Shown here piece by piece: positions 9,485 through 19,057 of a stretch of 64,000 bases of DNA. Within the stretch, counting starts at the first letter, position 1. Each line of letters starts with the position of its first letter. The position numbers and the translations under genes were made by a program. The stretch is from Methanomassiliicoccales archaeon (GTDB lineage: Archaea > Thermoplasmatota > Thermoplasmata > Methanomassiliicoccales > JACIVX01), in contig JARYLV010000007.1 in NCBI GenBank assembly GCA_029907465.1, forward strand, positions 23,716 through 87,715. The letters run 5' to 3'. The notes below the pieces were generated by a model, which searched no databases, was not told the origin of the DNA, and was given only the letters and a program-made list of their open reading frames with translations.

Positions 9485-10158
9485 ATGATTCGATTTGAGG
9501 AGGAAGTTGCGGAACGTTGGTATGCCATCAGAGGATACTTAACGGCTCGGAATGTGATTTATGGTGCTCCAAAGAAAAGTAAGGGCGGCAAGGGTAGGGG
9601 AGAGATAGACATTCTTGCGTTAGTTTTATAGAAAATGAAAATGAAGATAAAAACAAGAATAAGAATGAAAATTTAAATGAGAATTGCTCAGTGAAAGACA
9701 GGGTGTTGTGTGAAATCGGAGTGGGCGTTGCGTCCAGTTTCCCCTATAAACCTGAATATGAGGCTAAATGTATAATTAAAAAATTCTTTTCAAAGGGGGC
9801 CCACGAGAAAGCGGTGGAGTATTTAAGTTCATCCGATTACAGATGCCAGTTCGTTACCAGCCCTTTTAGAGATAGCTGGGACAAATTGCTTGAAGAAAGT
9901 TTACAGCGTCTCGGTGCGAAGCTCGTTAAGGTGACATACTCTGGCGCAGATGAAGCAAAGATCGAAGTCGCATATACCCCAAAAGATGGCGGATTGGAGA
10001 TCGGGTTTGATGATAAGGACCCAAGGGTGATCGAGATTGTTCCATTCCCTGCGATAATTAAGGAGTTAAAAAAGGAATTTGAGGAACGGAACCTTTTGAC
10101 GAAGGACTTTGCGGATCCAATAATGCGTTCTATTCAATGGCTGTGTTTTAAAAAGTAA
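9485..10158 (+). pseudogene. Small nuclease-like protein gene split by a one-base frameshift
   Basis: The first frame starts at ATG 9485, behind a GGAGGA ribosome site, and runs through GRGEIDILALVL to a stop at 9629-9631. The next frame, joined by adding one T to the TTTT run at 9625-9628, reads FIENENEDKNKNKNEN and then KDRVLCEIGVGVASSFPYK to 10158. The joined product is about 224 residues. GEIDILAL followed by a strand with CEI resembles the acidic core of PD-(D/E)xK nuclease-like folds (RecB, YraN or Holliday-resolvase-like), but the usual lysine after the glutamate is absent. The Asn/Lys/Glu linker comes from A-rich low-complexity DNA. Either real decay or a homopolymer error is possible. 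Confidence 0.5.
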
Positions 10159-10301
10159 TGAAGTCTCTGAAACTGATAACAAGAATTCCTAGGTTTGATC
10201 TGTACTTTGGAATGTAAGCGAACACAAGTGTCATAATCATTTTGAAATTTCTACGAATCGTTCTCTCAATGGCGCATACATAATGAAAAGAAAAAACGAT
10301 C

Positions 10302-12137
10302 TCACTCGAAATACCTGAGCAGTGTCGATGGCTGTTGCACTTTCTCAGCGATAGCCACAGTCTCGCTCCCTTCGGGGTAACTGGAGTCGACGAGCCTCAT
10401 GAATCCCGACCTGATAACATTGGCCATGCGCTTCCTCCGCTCCTCGAGAAAATCGAAGTAATCCATATCATACCAACCTTCCCAAAGGGCATGGTAGCTG
10501 TACATCTCTTTCAGTTGCTGTTCAGTAAATCTCTTTTCGATTTCTGGGACATATTCCTTCGGTGCTTTGTCGGAAATCGCGATATTGTCAGTCCACTCAA
10601 TCAGTGTGTAGTTTGCAGTTTGATTGATCGAAGGTATATCAACGATGCCGCATTTTTCCAAGTAGTTTCGGGGAAAGAGGTGGTGGAGCTCGAGGGGAGA
10701 TTTCGGTCCTCTCACCGATGGATCCAGCAGATCATTGACCTTCATATCAGAGAAGAGGACGGGTGCATTGAGGACGGAGAGAGCGGCGATGTATGCGAAT
10801 CTCGCCGGACTTCTCGAAGCACTCGTCGCGAGTTCATTCGGTAGCGTGATACTCCAGAAGTCCTCGGTGAGGACCGCTTCCATTTCCCGCTTCAAGATCC
10901 TCACGAATTCGTCAGGATCACCGGTGTTCCTCAGGTATTTTAGATCCTGTTCAAGACGACTTTCGGGGGAACCAGTATATCTTCCTGTGAGAAGTGACAT
11001 GAATGTCCAGGCAGCGATAATCCTCCGGAGCGTTTTTATCTCTAGACCAAAATCCCTCTTTCCGATGAGCCAGAGGGCATAGGCGTAGAAGAGCGTGTTG
11101 GGGGAAGAGATGTAACTGCCGCTCCTGAACCCGGCGTGGACAGGCGTCTTCAGAAACTCATGCCAGTTTAGAAGATCCAGTGTATATTTCTGCGCCTCTT
11201 TGAGCAAATTAAGGTTTTTAATTCTTTCTTCTTCAGAGTACTCCCTCGTCTGCAGATTTCTGCCTCTCAAAAGAGAATAGACCGTGTCTAGTCTCCCCCG
11301 TCTGAAGCCCAACGCGATGACTGCGCGGAGGAGCTGGTCTGGAGTCGGATTGATGAAGCGGTTGAAGGGAGTCGCTGAAGTCTTTCCGGGATGCCTGGCA
11401 TCCTCACAGAACTTTTCCAGTTCGTCCCTCCCTTCGCTCCAGTAAACGGACATAAGGGTGAGTATGAAATCTGATTGGTTGAGGGTCACACCTGCGCTGT
11501 TTATTCGTACAAAGATCTCAGACATCTCTTCGTCCGGTATGCTCGATGCCAGTTCGAGACACGTAAGAGGATAATTGATCAAGTTGTACAGCCGGTTTAT
11601 CGCCCTGTATACCTTCTCTTCGATTTCGTTGTTTATCTCTCTCTTTTCCTTGAGCCGGGTGAGATATTCTTTCACGAAGGCGTACTCCCCAGATGAACCT
11701 GACCAAATCCTGCTTATGTCAGGTATCCAGTCCGGGTTCTTCATGATTGCACTGTCTGTCACATCGAACTTTTCTTCCAGCGGGTTGAAGGCGATATTGA
11801 TTTTTCGGGAATCGTAATTCTTCCAGATGATGTTCTTCCCTTTAATGACGGCATAAAGCGAAGTCAAACGCTGCTGTCCATCAATAATTAACAACCGTGG
11901 ATACTTCTGCTTCCCTTCTACACCGATTTGCCTAGAAAATTCATCCGTCGCATTTTCCCAGAACAGGAAATATCCGATAGGGTATCCTCTATACATCGAG
12001 TCAAACAAATCCCTGACCTTTGTGTTCTTCCAGATAAATGGCCTCTGAATATCGGGTAGGGCGATCTCGCCCATCTCGATATCGTTCACTATCTTAATTA
12101 CAGTATAATCCACCTTCCTGAAGCATACTTGATCCAT
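10302..12137 (-). CDS. DUF262/DUF1524 protein, GmrSD-like restriction-type nuclease
   Basis: A full-length 611-residue protein. The N-terminal DUF262 (ParB/GmrS-like) domain has the conserved LPDIQRPFIW near residues 28-37 and the DGQQR motif at 86-90, associated with nucleotide hydrolysis in GmrS. The C-terminal DUF1524 (His-Me/HNH-like) domain carries LHHLFPRNYL around residues 484-493, the probable nuclease core. In the GmrSD family the two halves cut modified (glucosylated hydroxymethylcytosine) DNA as a type IV restriction system. Here both are in one chain with no methyltransferase nearby. A role in defence is inferred from family membership. Confidence 0.85.
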   Translation of the reverse strand: MDQVCFRKVDYTVIKIVNDIEMGEIALPDIQRPFIWKNTKVRDLFDSMYRGYPIGYFLFWENATDEFSRQIGVEGKQKYPRLLIIDGQQRLTSLYAVIKGKNIIWKNYDSRKINIAFNPLEEKFDVTDSAIMKNPDWIPDISRIWSGSSGEYAFVKEYLTRLKEKREINNEIEEKVYRAINRLYNLINYPLTCLELASSIPDEEMSEIFVRINSAGVTLNQSDFILTLMSVYWSEGRDELEKFCEDARHPGKTSATPFNRFINPTPDQLLRAVIALGFRRGRLDTVYSLLRGRNLQTREYSEEERIKNLNLLKEAQKYTLDLLNWHEFLKTPVHAGFRSGSYISSPNTLFYAYALWLIGKRDFGLEIKTLRRIIAAWTFMSLLTGRYTGSPESRLEQDLKYLRNTGDPDEFVRILKREMEAVLTEDFWSITLPNELATSASRSPARFAYIAALSVLNAPVLFSDMKVNDLLDPSVRGPKSPLELHHLFPRNYLEKCGIVDIPSINQTANYTLIEWTDNIAISDKAPKEYVPEIEKRFTEQQLKEMYSYHALWEGWYDMDYFDFLEERRKRMANVIRSGFMRLVDSSYPEGSETVAIAEKVQQPSTLLRYFE

Positions 12138-12869
12138 TCATGTCCCCCTTATTCGTTCGGGAAATGTGGAACGTTTGACCCCCACCATGAGTTATTCCAA
12201 ACAAATAATGAGTTTTATAAATATAAATTATTGCCATTGTTATCTCGCCCTGGACGAAAATGACAGATCGTTATATCGATTAAGCGTCTTCAGGGTTATT
12301 ACTTCAATTTTCATTTTTCCGTTTTTGGAGATACCAGTGCTACTTGCCGTTGATAACTGTCATCACTGCATCATTCCCTGCAATCTCATCAGTTGAAGGG
12401 CAATTCGATGATTCATTCCTTCACATCACGTGCTTGTTTCAGTCATATTGAGAAAGCTAGGCGATCCGCATGTATAACTCTTTCATGATTCACATTCCCA
12501 ATTCCTGATGAAGATCTTTCCGTGCGACCGTCGTCCAATCCTTTCTTGATCAAAGATTAAGCAACGCGCTCATCGCATGCATTTCATCAATCAAGTGCGG
12601 AATAATCGCTCCTTGGTCGAACGAAATGATAATACCCTTCAAACGAGGGTCTCAGTCGATTGTAGCTGTGTGATCGACAACACGTCCTCTAAATCTGGAT
12701 TCTACTTTGAGAATCAAGGATCGGCCGGCATATCGAATCAATCGAATAATTTTTGCATACCAGTTTCTTTCTAAATTCACTTCATGATAATCAAGAAATC
12801 AACTTCTTTTAGGTCAAAAGAAATACAGGATTTGTACATCCCTATCACCTGAAATCGGGAGTCGAGAAT
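12138..12869. other. 730-base gap without a recognisable gene
   Basis: Divergent intergenic space between the DUF262 gene and the transglutaminase-like gene, so it should hold both promoters. No clear TATA box, RNA or conserved frame stood out. Confidence 0.45.
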
Positions 12870-13913
12870 ATGGCAGAAGGGAATGGTCCTCTCGCGCAGG
12901 GCAGCGATGTGACGCCCTCAAGTGATTTGCAACCTCCCCAGAAAGGGAAAAAAGTGCAGGTTGTCGCGGCAATCGCTGTCGTCATCGTCCTCGTCGTTGC
13001 GGTCGTCATTGTCGTCGAGAACATGTCATTTCTTTTTAACATCGGCAAAGAAAAAGAGATTGCCCCGGTTTATCCCGAAGAATCGGCCATCATCACAAAT
13101 TCCACCCCGACTTTCGAGTGGGAGGGCATCCCTGGTATTTCCTCTTACCGCTTTCAGTTATCCCTAGACATCGATTTTGACCACCCGATAATCGACATCG
13201 TTGTCAACGGCACCTCTTATACGATCGATCATCCGCTCGAGGAGAATAGATCATACTTTTGGCGGTTGATGCCTTATGATACCGATGAGGCGGAGTGGAC
13301 ACCGGTATGGGACTTCTTCATCGGCTACAATGTTTTCACGCGGACATACAATTGGGAATACGAGGGAAACTCATGGTCGCTTACAGTCAACATCCCTGGT
13401 GATGATTATTACGAGTACAGCACGAGAGCTCGCTCCTCGAATTACGCATCGTATGTCATATCTAATGACCCGGTGATCTATCAGCTGGCATACAAGCTGA
13501 ACAATATGGCGGAGAAAGAAGGTTATGAGAACACACTGAAGGCAGAGTTCGTGCTCGCCTTCGTTCAATCCCTCCCATACTTCTATGACAACGAGAGCAA
13601 AGGTGTGGTTGAATACCCCAGGTATCCCATTGAAACGCTCGTTGACAACGGTGGCGATTGCGAGGACACCGCGATCCTCTTCGTTTCGCTGATACAGACG
13701 GAGGTTCTGAATTTCGACGGTATCCTCTTGCTCTTCACGGGCGACCCGAGTCACATGGCCGCGGGTATCTGGGTAGATTCCTCGATCCCTGGCGTCTATT
13801 ATTTCTATCACGATAAGAGCTATTACTACTGCGAGACGACAAGCGAGGGGTGGGGGATCGGTGAAGTGCCCGGAGATTACGAAGGTCGGTCGGCGAGAGT
13901 CATCGATTGCTGA
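12870..13913 (+). CDS. Membrane-anchored transglutaminase-like protein with an Fn3-like domain
   Basis: A 347-residue protein. Residues 1-29 are a cytoplasmic Pro/Gly/Lys-rich tail, 30-56 form a single membrane span, and about 64-155 form an Fn3-like beta domain (STPTFEWEGIPGISSYRFQLS). About 165-347 form a transglutaminase-like cysteine-peptidase domain: C264 in GGDCEDTA and H295 in PSHMAAG are the expected catalytic pair, followed by the aromatic YYYCETT and GWGIGEVP segments. The catalytic part should lie outside the cell. A close paralogue is at 37040-38077, where domain order and active-site motifs are the same. Substrate and reaction (hydrolysis or crosslinking) are unknown. Confidence 0.75.
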   Translation: MAEGNGPLAQGSDVTPSSDLQPPQKGKKVQVVAAIAVVIVLVVAVVIVVENMSFLFNIGKEKEIAPVYPEESAIITNSTPTFEWEGIPGISSYRFQLSLDIDFDHPIIDIVVNGTSYTIDHPLEENRSYFWRLMPYDTDEAEWTPVWDFFIGYNVFTRTYNWEYEGNSWSLTVNIPGDDYYEYSTRARSSNYASYVISNDPVIYQLAYKLNNMAEKEGYENTLKAEFVLAFVQSLPYFYDNESKGVVEYPRYPIETLVDNGGDCEDTAILFVSLIQTEVLNFDGILLLFTGDPSHMAAGIWVDSSIPGVYYFYHDKSYYYCETTSEGWGIGEVPGDYEGRSARVIDC

Positions 13914-13933
13914 CATGCATCCTTTATTTGATC

Positions 13934-13940
13934 TTTTTTT
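13934..13940 (+). terminator. T-tract terminator
   Basis: A run of seven T (then ATT) about 20 bases after the stop of the transglutaminase-like gene, as expected for archaeal T-rich termination. Confidence 0.4.
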
Positions 13941-14042
13941 ATTGCTCTCATCGATTGAAAATATATTGGAGCCAGAAAATCCTCTCCGATGACTAGATGA
14001 AAAGGCTAAAATCCAGAGGAATGATATCGGAGTCGGGCTTAA

Positions 14043-14762
14043 ATGACCTCCTGCCGACTTCTCTTTCATGTTCACACGCACCACTCGGCGGACGCAGTTC
14101 TTTCACCAGAGACTATTGTCAGATATTGCTCAAAAAATGGTATTGAGATTGTCGCGATCTGCGATCACGATTTCTTATTGCCGCACAGGGAAAGAATTGC
14201 GCTTGAGGAGAAATACGGTGTGAGGATCATCCCAGCGATTGAATACTCGACGGAGAACGGGGACATCATCGGCCTGTTCATCGAAGAAGCATGCGAGTCG
14301 CACCGCTGTGATGAAGTCCTCCTCGATATCAGGAAACAAACGGGTATCGCAGTGTTGCCACATCCAATGCGCGGTCACCGCCTCGAGAAGATCAATATGG
14401 CGATGATCGATGCCATCGAGGTTTTCAACGGCCGTTGCGATGCGCATGAGAACAGTCTTGCAGCCGAGAAGAACACCATATGGAAGAAAATCGGATTAGC
14501 TGGATGTGACGCGCATTTCCCGTGGGAGCTCGGTATCGCCGTCAATATAATCAATCTCCCAGATGAGAATGATCTCGATGATGATGAGGCACTCAAAAAA
14601 TCGATTCTTTCATCACCCTGCATAGAAATTGAAGGAAGGGGGATGCCGAGGCTCAACACTTCATTTTCCCTTTTGATCAAGGCGATAAAGAAGAGATCGA
14701 TGAAAGCGCTCAAAGATAGTTTACCTATGGTAAAAAAGTCGAAAGGGACGAGCGACCGATAA
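14043..14762 (+). CDS. PHP-domain phosphoesterase
   Basis: A 239-residue PHP-family metal-dependent phosphoesterase. All the usual metal ligands are recognisable in order: HVHTHHS near residues 9-15, DHD near 40, the conserved PAIEYS strand, LPHP near 103, and GCDAH late in the domain. The family hydrolyses phosphate monoesters or similar bonds in nucleotides and small phosphates. It stands 130 bases after the transglutaminase-like gene on the same strand, with a T tract between them, so it is probably transcribed separately. No partner indicates the substrate. Confidence 0.85.
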   Translation: MTSCRLLFHVHTHHSADAVLSPETIVRYCSKNGIEIVAICDHDFLLPHRERIALEEKYGVRIIPAIEYSTENGDIIGLFIEEACESHRCDEVLLDIRKQTGIAVLPHPMRGHRLEKINMAMIDAIEVFNGRCDAHENSLAAEKNTIWKKIGLAGCDAHFPWELGIAVNIINLPDENDLDDDEALKKSILSSPCIEIEGRGMPRLNTSFSLLIKAIKKRSMKALKDSLPMVKKSKGTSDR

Positions 14763-15298
14763 ACATGCGGTCAGATCCAGAGCGGCAATCGCTTTGATCA
14801 TTCACATAGATCAGTATGTTTTCAAGAATCATTCCAGTATGGGCGTATCGGATCCAAAGATCTTTTCAAGTGCTGAGCCCTCGCATCTTCTTCTCGGTAT
14901 ATCCAGACAGACAATTTCTTGATTAATGGCGAGATCCAACGTTTTGCCAACAACAATCGATCTCCCCGTACAGAGAAGATCATGAAGAGATGCACCACTA
15001 GAATATATCCATTCCGTTGGAAATTTTGGGACACACCGAATATGAATTTCGAGACAGTTTTGCAAATTGGCAAATTACTCCGTATCATAGTCCCGTATGA
15101 TACATCACAAATATCAACAAAATTCGCTGCGTGATTTCTTTTCTCAAACGGTAGCCAGACGTTATAATTATAACGGCAAAGGATCGATCATCATTGGAAG
15201 AAATACCTCCTAACTGGCGTTCACCATCGTGAAGGAAAGGTTTATTATTCCAGTAGCGAAGTTCTTTCATAAACTTAACGAGGATAAAGGGGTGAGCA
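14763..15298. other. Gap with no supported gene
   Basis: Two overlapping minus-strand frames at 14822-15088 look partly protein-like, but they have a stop directly upstream, no ribosome site and no recognised domain. Near 15239-15248 the sequence GTTTATTATT could be the TATA box for the small gene at 15299. Confidence 0.4.
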
Positions 15299-15520
15299 TT
15301 GGTGGTAGAGGTCGAAATCAGCTTTGGGGTGCCAGAGGAAATCGTGTCCGTGGTGAAGGAGAAGTTCAAGAACGAGAAGGAAAACAACCTTCGCGTTACG
15401 TTGCCAAATCCAAGACACCCGCCATACTACGCAGCAGGTGACCCGCGCGCGACCCCTCAGAAGATTACTTTCGAAGGCAAGGAGTACTGGGTCTGGCGCG
15501 TGACGCCTGGAAAGAAATGA
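15299..15520 (+). CDS. Small hypothetical protein
   Basis: A 73-residue protein starting at TTG 15299 (or GTG 15302), preceded by a good ribosome site (AAAGGGGTGAG) and a TATA-like GTTTATTATT about 55 bases upstream. The N-terminal half is a charged strand-helix unit and the C-terminal half contains NPRHPPYYAAGDPRATP and EYWVWRV. I do not recognise the family. The compact size and clean translation signals support it as a real gene rather than a chance frame. Confidence 0.55.
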   Translation: MVVEVEISFGVPEEIVSVVKEKFKNEKENNLRVTLPNPRHPPYYAAGDPRATPQKITFEGKEYWVWRVTPGKK

Positions 15521-15919
15521 TTTCACGAGGTCGGTATATCCAGAAGATTTAATGGGAAATCCTTTGGTCCAAACCCTTCCTTTCCTTTTTTTATTAAGTT
15601 ATCGGAAATCCAAAGTCCTCTCGAGTGGCGGTGCGAAGTTACTTTAAAGCTAGGGGAAATCAAAGGGCTCAAGTCTATTCTCGTAAACATCGCCTACTTT
15701 GTTAAGGGGGCTATTTCTCTCAGACTCTGGTTATGCATTACTCTTGTGGCCTCATTTATCTGGGCTTTGATTCTCCCCATTCACAAGCTTTTCTTAATCG
15801 GGAAATTTCCTTCAAAGGAAAAGATTCATTACGATATCTTATGATTCAGGAGTGAGAGGCATTGTTTTTTCCACGGTTTCCAGCCTCTAAAACCAGGAAA
15901 CCGGGGGGAGAGGAATTTG
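15521..15919. other. Gap of about 400 bases
   Basis: Contains a T-rich stretch near 15583-15592 that probably terminates the small gene, and the ribosome site of the isochorismatase-like gene at its end. No gene recognised. Confidence 0.45.
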
Positions 15920-16573
15920 ATGCTGGATGTTACCAGCAGTGCTGATAAATGGATGGAGATTCTTCGTCCCTATCTGCGGGATTTCCGTCGAGAGAGAATA
16001 TCCTTTGATCCAAAGAAATCCGCCCTCATGGTCATCGACATGCAGCGTTTTTTCCTCGACCCCCGGTCCCATGCATACCTCCCCACTGCAAGTCAGATCA
16101 TCAAGAATGTTCGAGAATTACTGCACGCTTACCGGGAATCCTCGCTTCCAGTCATTTTCACAAGACATGCCCTCCTGCAAAACGAAGACCCAGGGGTGAT
16201 GGGCAGGTGGTGGCGCGATGTTATTCGCGAGGAAGACGCGATGTCTTCGATCGTTGAGGAATTGAAGCCATTACCCGATGAAATAGTGATCAGGAAGACG
16301 CGGTACAGCGCGTTCGCAGATACAGACCTCAAACAGATATTGAGAAATCTCGGGGTTACACAATTGGTCGTCACAGGTGTAATGACACACCTCTGCTGTG
16401 AGACAACGGCCCGCGAGGCCTTCGTCCGCGATTTCGATGTCTTCTTCGTCATCGACGCGACGGCGACGAAAAATGAAGACCTCCATCTCTCGAGTTTGAA
16501 GACTTTGGCTGATGGGTTCGCCATTCCTGTCAAGAGTGAGGAGGTGGTCGCTTGGATAAAGCAAAGGAAGTGA
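15920..16573 (+). CDS. Isochorismatase-family hydrolase
   Basis: A 217-residue cysteine hydrolase of the isochorismatase/nicotinamidase superfamily. The catalytic triad is visible: aspartate in LMVIDMQRFFLDP, lysine in IRKTRYSAF, and cysteine in MTHLCCETTARE. Active-site sequence alone does not separate isochorismatase, nicotinamidase and ureidoacrylate hydrolase functions. The ATG at 15920 follows GGGGGGAGAGG at the right distance; the TTG just before it is less likely. The gene's end overlaps the next flavoprotein gene by 22 bases, and that gene overlaps a radical SAM gene, so the three are an operon. Confidence 0.85.
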   Translation: MLDVTSSADKWMEILRPYLRDFRRERISFDPKKSALMVIDMQRFFLDPRSHAYLPTASQIIKNVRELLHAYRESSLPVIFTRHALLQNEDPGVMGRWWRDVIREEDAMSSIVEELKPLPDEIVIRKTRYSAFADTDLKQILRNLGVTQLVVTGVMTHLCCETTAREAFVRDFDVFFVIDATATKNEDLHLSSLKTLADGFAIPVKSEEVVAWIKQRK

Positions 16574-17460
16574 CTGTCATTGGGGCGGGACCAGCTGGTA
16601 TCGCAGCGGCGATATATCTGAAAAGAGCGGGTCATGATCCTTTGCTATTGGACAAAAAAGGTCCTGGGGGTCTGATCGTCAACGCGAATCTCATCGAGAA
16701 CTATCCAGGTTTCCCCGGAGGTATTGATGGTCCTTCACTCAGAAATCGTTTTGTCGAACAGATGCAGTCCCTTGGCGTCTCCGTCACTCGAGCACATGTA
16801 AAGAGAATCAGCCGCGTCCATAAGATCTTCCGCGTCGAGACGGACAACGGAGATTACGATTCCCTTGTCATCATTGTCGCCACAGGCACGCGCCCTAAGA
16901 GAATAAGAATGAAGGGTGCGAAGGCGCTCGAGGGAAAGAAGGTCTTCTACGACCTGGAAGGGGTGCTCGCGAATAATATCGTTGATGGAAGGATCATCGT
17001 CGTTGGCGGCGGGGACATCGCATTCGATTACGCGATTAACTTGCGAGAACGTGGGTGGAAGGTGAAGATCGTGTCACGGTCGACGCCGCGGTGCCTACCG
17101 CTCCTCTGGAAGCGAGCGGAAGAAAAAGGGATTGATGTGTTGGTCGGATATTCACCTGTTGAAGTCCTTGACAAAGATGATTCGCTCGTTCTCCTTTGCA
17201 ATTCTCATGGGGAATCGAAGGAGGTCGAGGGGGACAGACTTTTGATCGCCTGTGGCAGAGTGCCCAATCTCGAGGTACTCGATTCAAGGCTGCGGAGAAA
17301 TCTTTGGAGAAGGGGGTTGCCAGAAACCGGGGTTCCAGGTCTTTATCTCGTCGGGGACGTCGCGCGGAAGCGGTATCGCCAAGCTGGCATTGCGGTCGGC
17401 GATGGTATACTGGCAGCCATGATGGCCGATTCATATCTGAAAAAAGGGGGAAGAAGATGA
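16552..17460 (+). CDS. Thioredoxin-reductase-like FAD/NAD(P) oxidoreductase lacking the redox CxxC
   Basis: A 302-residue class II pyridine-nucleotide disulfide oxidoreductase fold. The FAD-binding GAGPAG is at about residues 11-16, the NAD(P)-binding VVGGGD is in the middle, and a C-terminal LYLVGDVA motif binds the flavin ribityl chain. In true thioredoxin reductases a CxxC precedes the NAD(P) motif; here that segment reads YDLEGVLANN with no cysteines. It cannot therefore be a standard thioredoxin reductase and is closer to the ferredoxin/flavodoxin reductase-like or electron-donor members. It starts at TTG 16552 behind GAGGAGGTGG. Its stop overlaps the radical SAM start (ATGA), so it may supply electrons to that enzyme. 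Confidence 0.75.
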   Translation: MDKAKEVTVIGAGPAGIAAAIYLKRAGHDPLLLDKKGPGGLIVNANLIENYPGFPGGIDGPSLRNRFVEQMQSLGVSVTRAHVKRISRVHKIFRVETDNGDYDSLVIIVATGTRPKRIRMKGAKALEGKKVFYDLEGVLANNIVDGRIIVVGGGDIAFDYAINLRERGWKVKIVSRSTPRCLPLLWKRAEEKGIDVLVGYSPVEVLDKDDSLVLLCNSHGESKEVEGDRLLIACGRVPNLEVLDSRLRRNLWRRGLPETGVPGLYLVGDVARKRYRQAGIAVGDGILAAMMADSYLKKGGRR

Positions 17461-18455
17461 GGGTCCTTGCTGAATACGGGAATGAGGAGATCGCGAAGGT
17501 TTATGTCGTCCAATTAAGGGAAGACGAGGCAGGTAACGGGAAATCCCGGAAGTACGTCGTTGAGTGTGTCGAGTCCGTCCAGCCCCCGATCCCGAGGGAG
17601 AAAAAATGGGTTCTCATCGTTTCGACGATGTTCGGCTGTCCGATCAAATGCAAATTCTGCGACGCTGGTGGCGATTATCTCGGGAAACTGACAGCGGAGG
17701 AGATCCTCGCGCAGATCGCCTACATAGTGCGCCGCAGATTCCCGGACAATTATGTGCCTATCCCCAAATTCAAGATCCAGTTCGCAAGGATGGGGGAACC
17801 GTCGCTGAACCCCGCGGTCCTCGAGGCGATGCGTCGTCTTCCAGAGATTTTAGACGCCCCTGGACTGAATGTTTCTCTCTCAACGATCGCACCAAAGACC
17901 AATACCGCGGAAAAGTTCTTTGAGGAGCTCATTGAAATCAAAGAGCAATACTACTCGCGAGGAAGATTCCAGTTGCAGTTCTCGATACACACGACTGATG
18001 TTGATAAAAGAAATGAACTGATCCCGATCAAGAAGTGGTCATTCGAAGAGATCGCCGCCTACGGCGATCGTTTCAGTTCACCAGAAAGCGGGGATAAAAA
18101 GGTGACCTTGAACTTTGCACCAGCAGTTGGGTATCCCCTTGATGCAAAGGTCATCCGCAAACACTTCGACCCCTCGAAATTCATTATCAAGATTACCCCA
18201 CTGAACCCGACGGTGCGATCGCACGAGCAGTCGCTTCAGTCGTTGATCGACCCGTATGACTCAAAGAGTTCGCAGCGAGTTGTCGAGATGTTTGAAAAAG
18301 AAGGGTTCGAGGTTATCCTCAGCATCGGGGAACTGGAGGAAAACAAGATCGGGAGCAACTGCGGTCAGTATGTCCAGAGGGCGATCCATTCTCGTGCGAA
18401 ACCGGAGAGCAGCTATGACCTCGAGAAATACGGTGTGAGAATTTTTCCGTCATGA
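17457..18455 (+). CDS. RlmN-like radical SAM protein
   Basis: A 332-residue protein starting at the ATGA overlap at 17457; a longer open frame upstream lies inside the flavoprotein gene. The [4Fe-4S]-SAM motif is C61-x3-C65-x2-C68 in GCPIKCKFCDAGG. Later segments (ARMGEPSLNP, LSTIAP, SIHTTD) and the GSNCGQYVQ cysteine near the C-terminus match the RlmN/Cfr methyltransferase layout, in which that cysteine carries the methyl group. RlmN homologues methylate adenosine C2 in RNA, but this variant is divergent and its substrate is unknown. The coupled flavoprotein could be its reductant. Confidence 0.75.
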   Translation: MRVLAEYGNEEIAKVYVVQLREDEAGNGKSRKYVVECVESVQPPIPREKKWVLIVSTMFGCPIKCKFCDAGGDYLGKLTAEEILAQIAYIVRRRFPDNYVPIPKFKIQFARMGEPSLNPAVLEAMRRLPEILDAPGLNVSLSTIAPKTNTAEKFFEELIEIKEQYYSRGRFQLQFSIHTTDVDKRNELIPIKKWSFEEIAAYGDRFSSPESGDKKVTLNFAPAVGYPLDAKVIRKHFDPSKFIIKITPLNPTVRSHEQSLQSLIDPYDSKSSQRVVEMFEKEGFEVILSIGELEENKIGSNCGQYVQRAIHSRAKPESSYDLEKYGVRIFPS

Positions 18456-18853
18456 GGATTCTTCAGACGATAATTTTATGTGCGTGTTACTGTTGAAAAA
18501 CGATTTGGACGGTTGAATTCTCTTTGACCTCGCTTCTCATTTAATCAAAATTGACATCTTTTTTTATTTTTTTCCCTGCCATAAAATTTTGGCCTAGGAC
18601 GGGATAAATCATTCTATCAATATTTTCAAGAAATCACATCCATTGAAAAATTTCAAACAATCTCATTTGCGCTCCTTCCGAATATTACCGACAATACGTA
18701 TTGTTACGCGAGACCGGTTTCGATCGTGTTGGTAGATTCCCATTCGAACCTTTTCATTCACAAGTCGATCAACGAATCAAGAATGACAAAATCGACAAGT
18801 TCTCATATTACCAACACTCTGTTTTCATATCGAATAAAACGGGAGGTCGTTAC
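18456..18853. other. Gap of about 400 bases
   Basis: Contains the T-tract terminator at 18559-18573 and the promoter region of the tautomerase-like gene. The open frame running from 18701 into the tautomerase is not supported upstream of 18854. Confidence 0.45.
18559..18573 (+). terminator. T-rich terminator after the radical SAM operon
   Basis: Two runs of seven or more T separated by one A, about 105 bases after the operon's last stop. Confidence 0.45.
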
Positions 18854-19057
18854 GTGCCGATTGTTAACGTCTACGTGTGGAAAGGGTTCTCTGATGGGGC
18901 GAAGCGGAAGGTAATATCCGGTGTCACGGAGGTCTTCGTAAACCTTGGGATCCCCGCGCAGGCGGTCGAGGTCGTGATCCAAGAGGTCCCGATGGAGAAC
19001 TGGGGAGTTGGCGGGGAACAAGCGAGTGAGAAATTCAAGCAGACAAGAATACCGTGA
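18854..19057 (+). CDS. 4-oxalocrotonate-tautomerase-family protein
   Basis: The true start is GTG 18854, preceded by GGGAGGT at six bases. That start places proline immediately after the initiator (PIVNVYVWKG), and in this family Pro-1 is the catalytic base after methionine removal. The remaining 67 residues follow the beta-alpha-beta layout of the family, ending in PMENWGVGGEQASE. Such enzymes catalyse keto-enol tautomerisation of small acids, but many members have other or unknown substrates. It is a single gene between terminator-like sequences. Confidence 0.85.
   Translation: MPIVNVYVWKGFSDGAKRKVISGVTEVFVNLGIPAQAVEVVIQEVPMENWGVGGEQASEKFKQTRIP

Noticed and set aside
13371..14084. 237-codon minus-strand frame
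   Set aside because: It lies antisense to the transglutaminase-like and PHP genes and has no domain or ribosome site.
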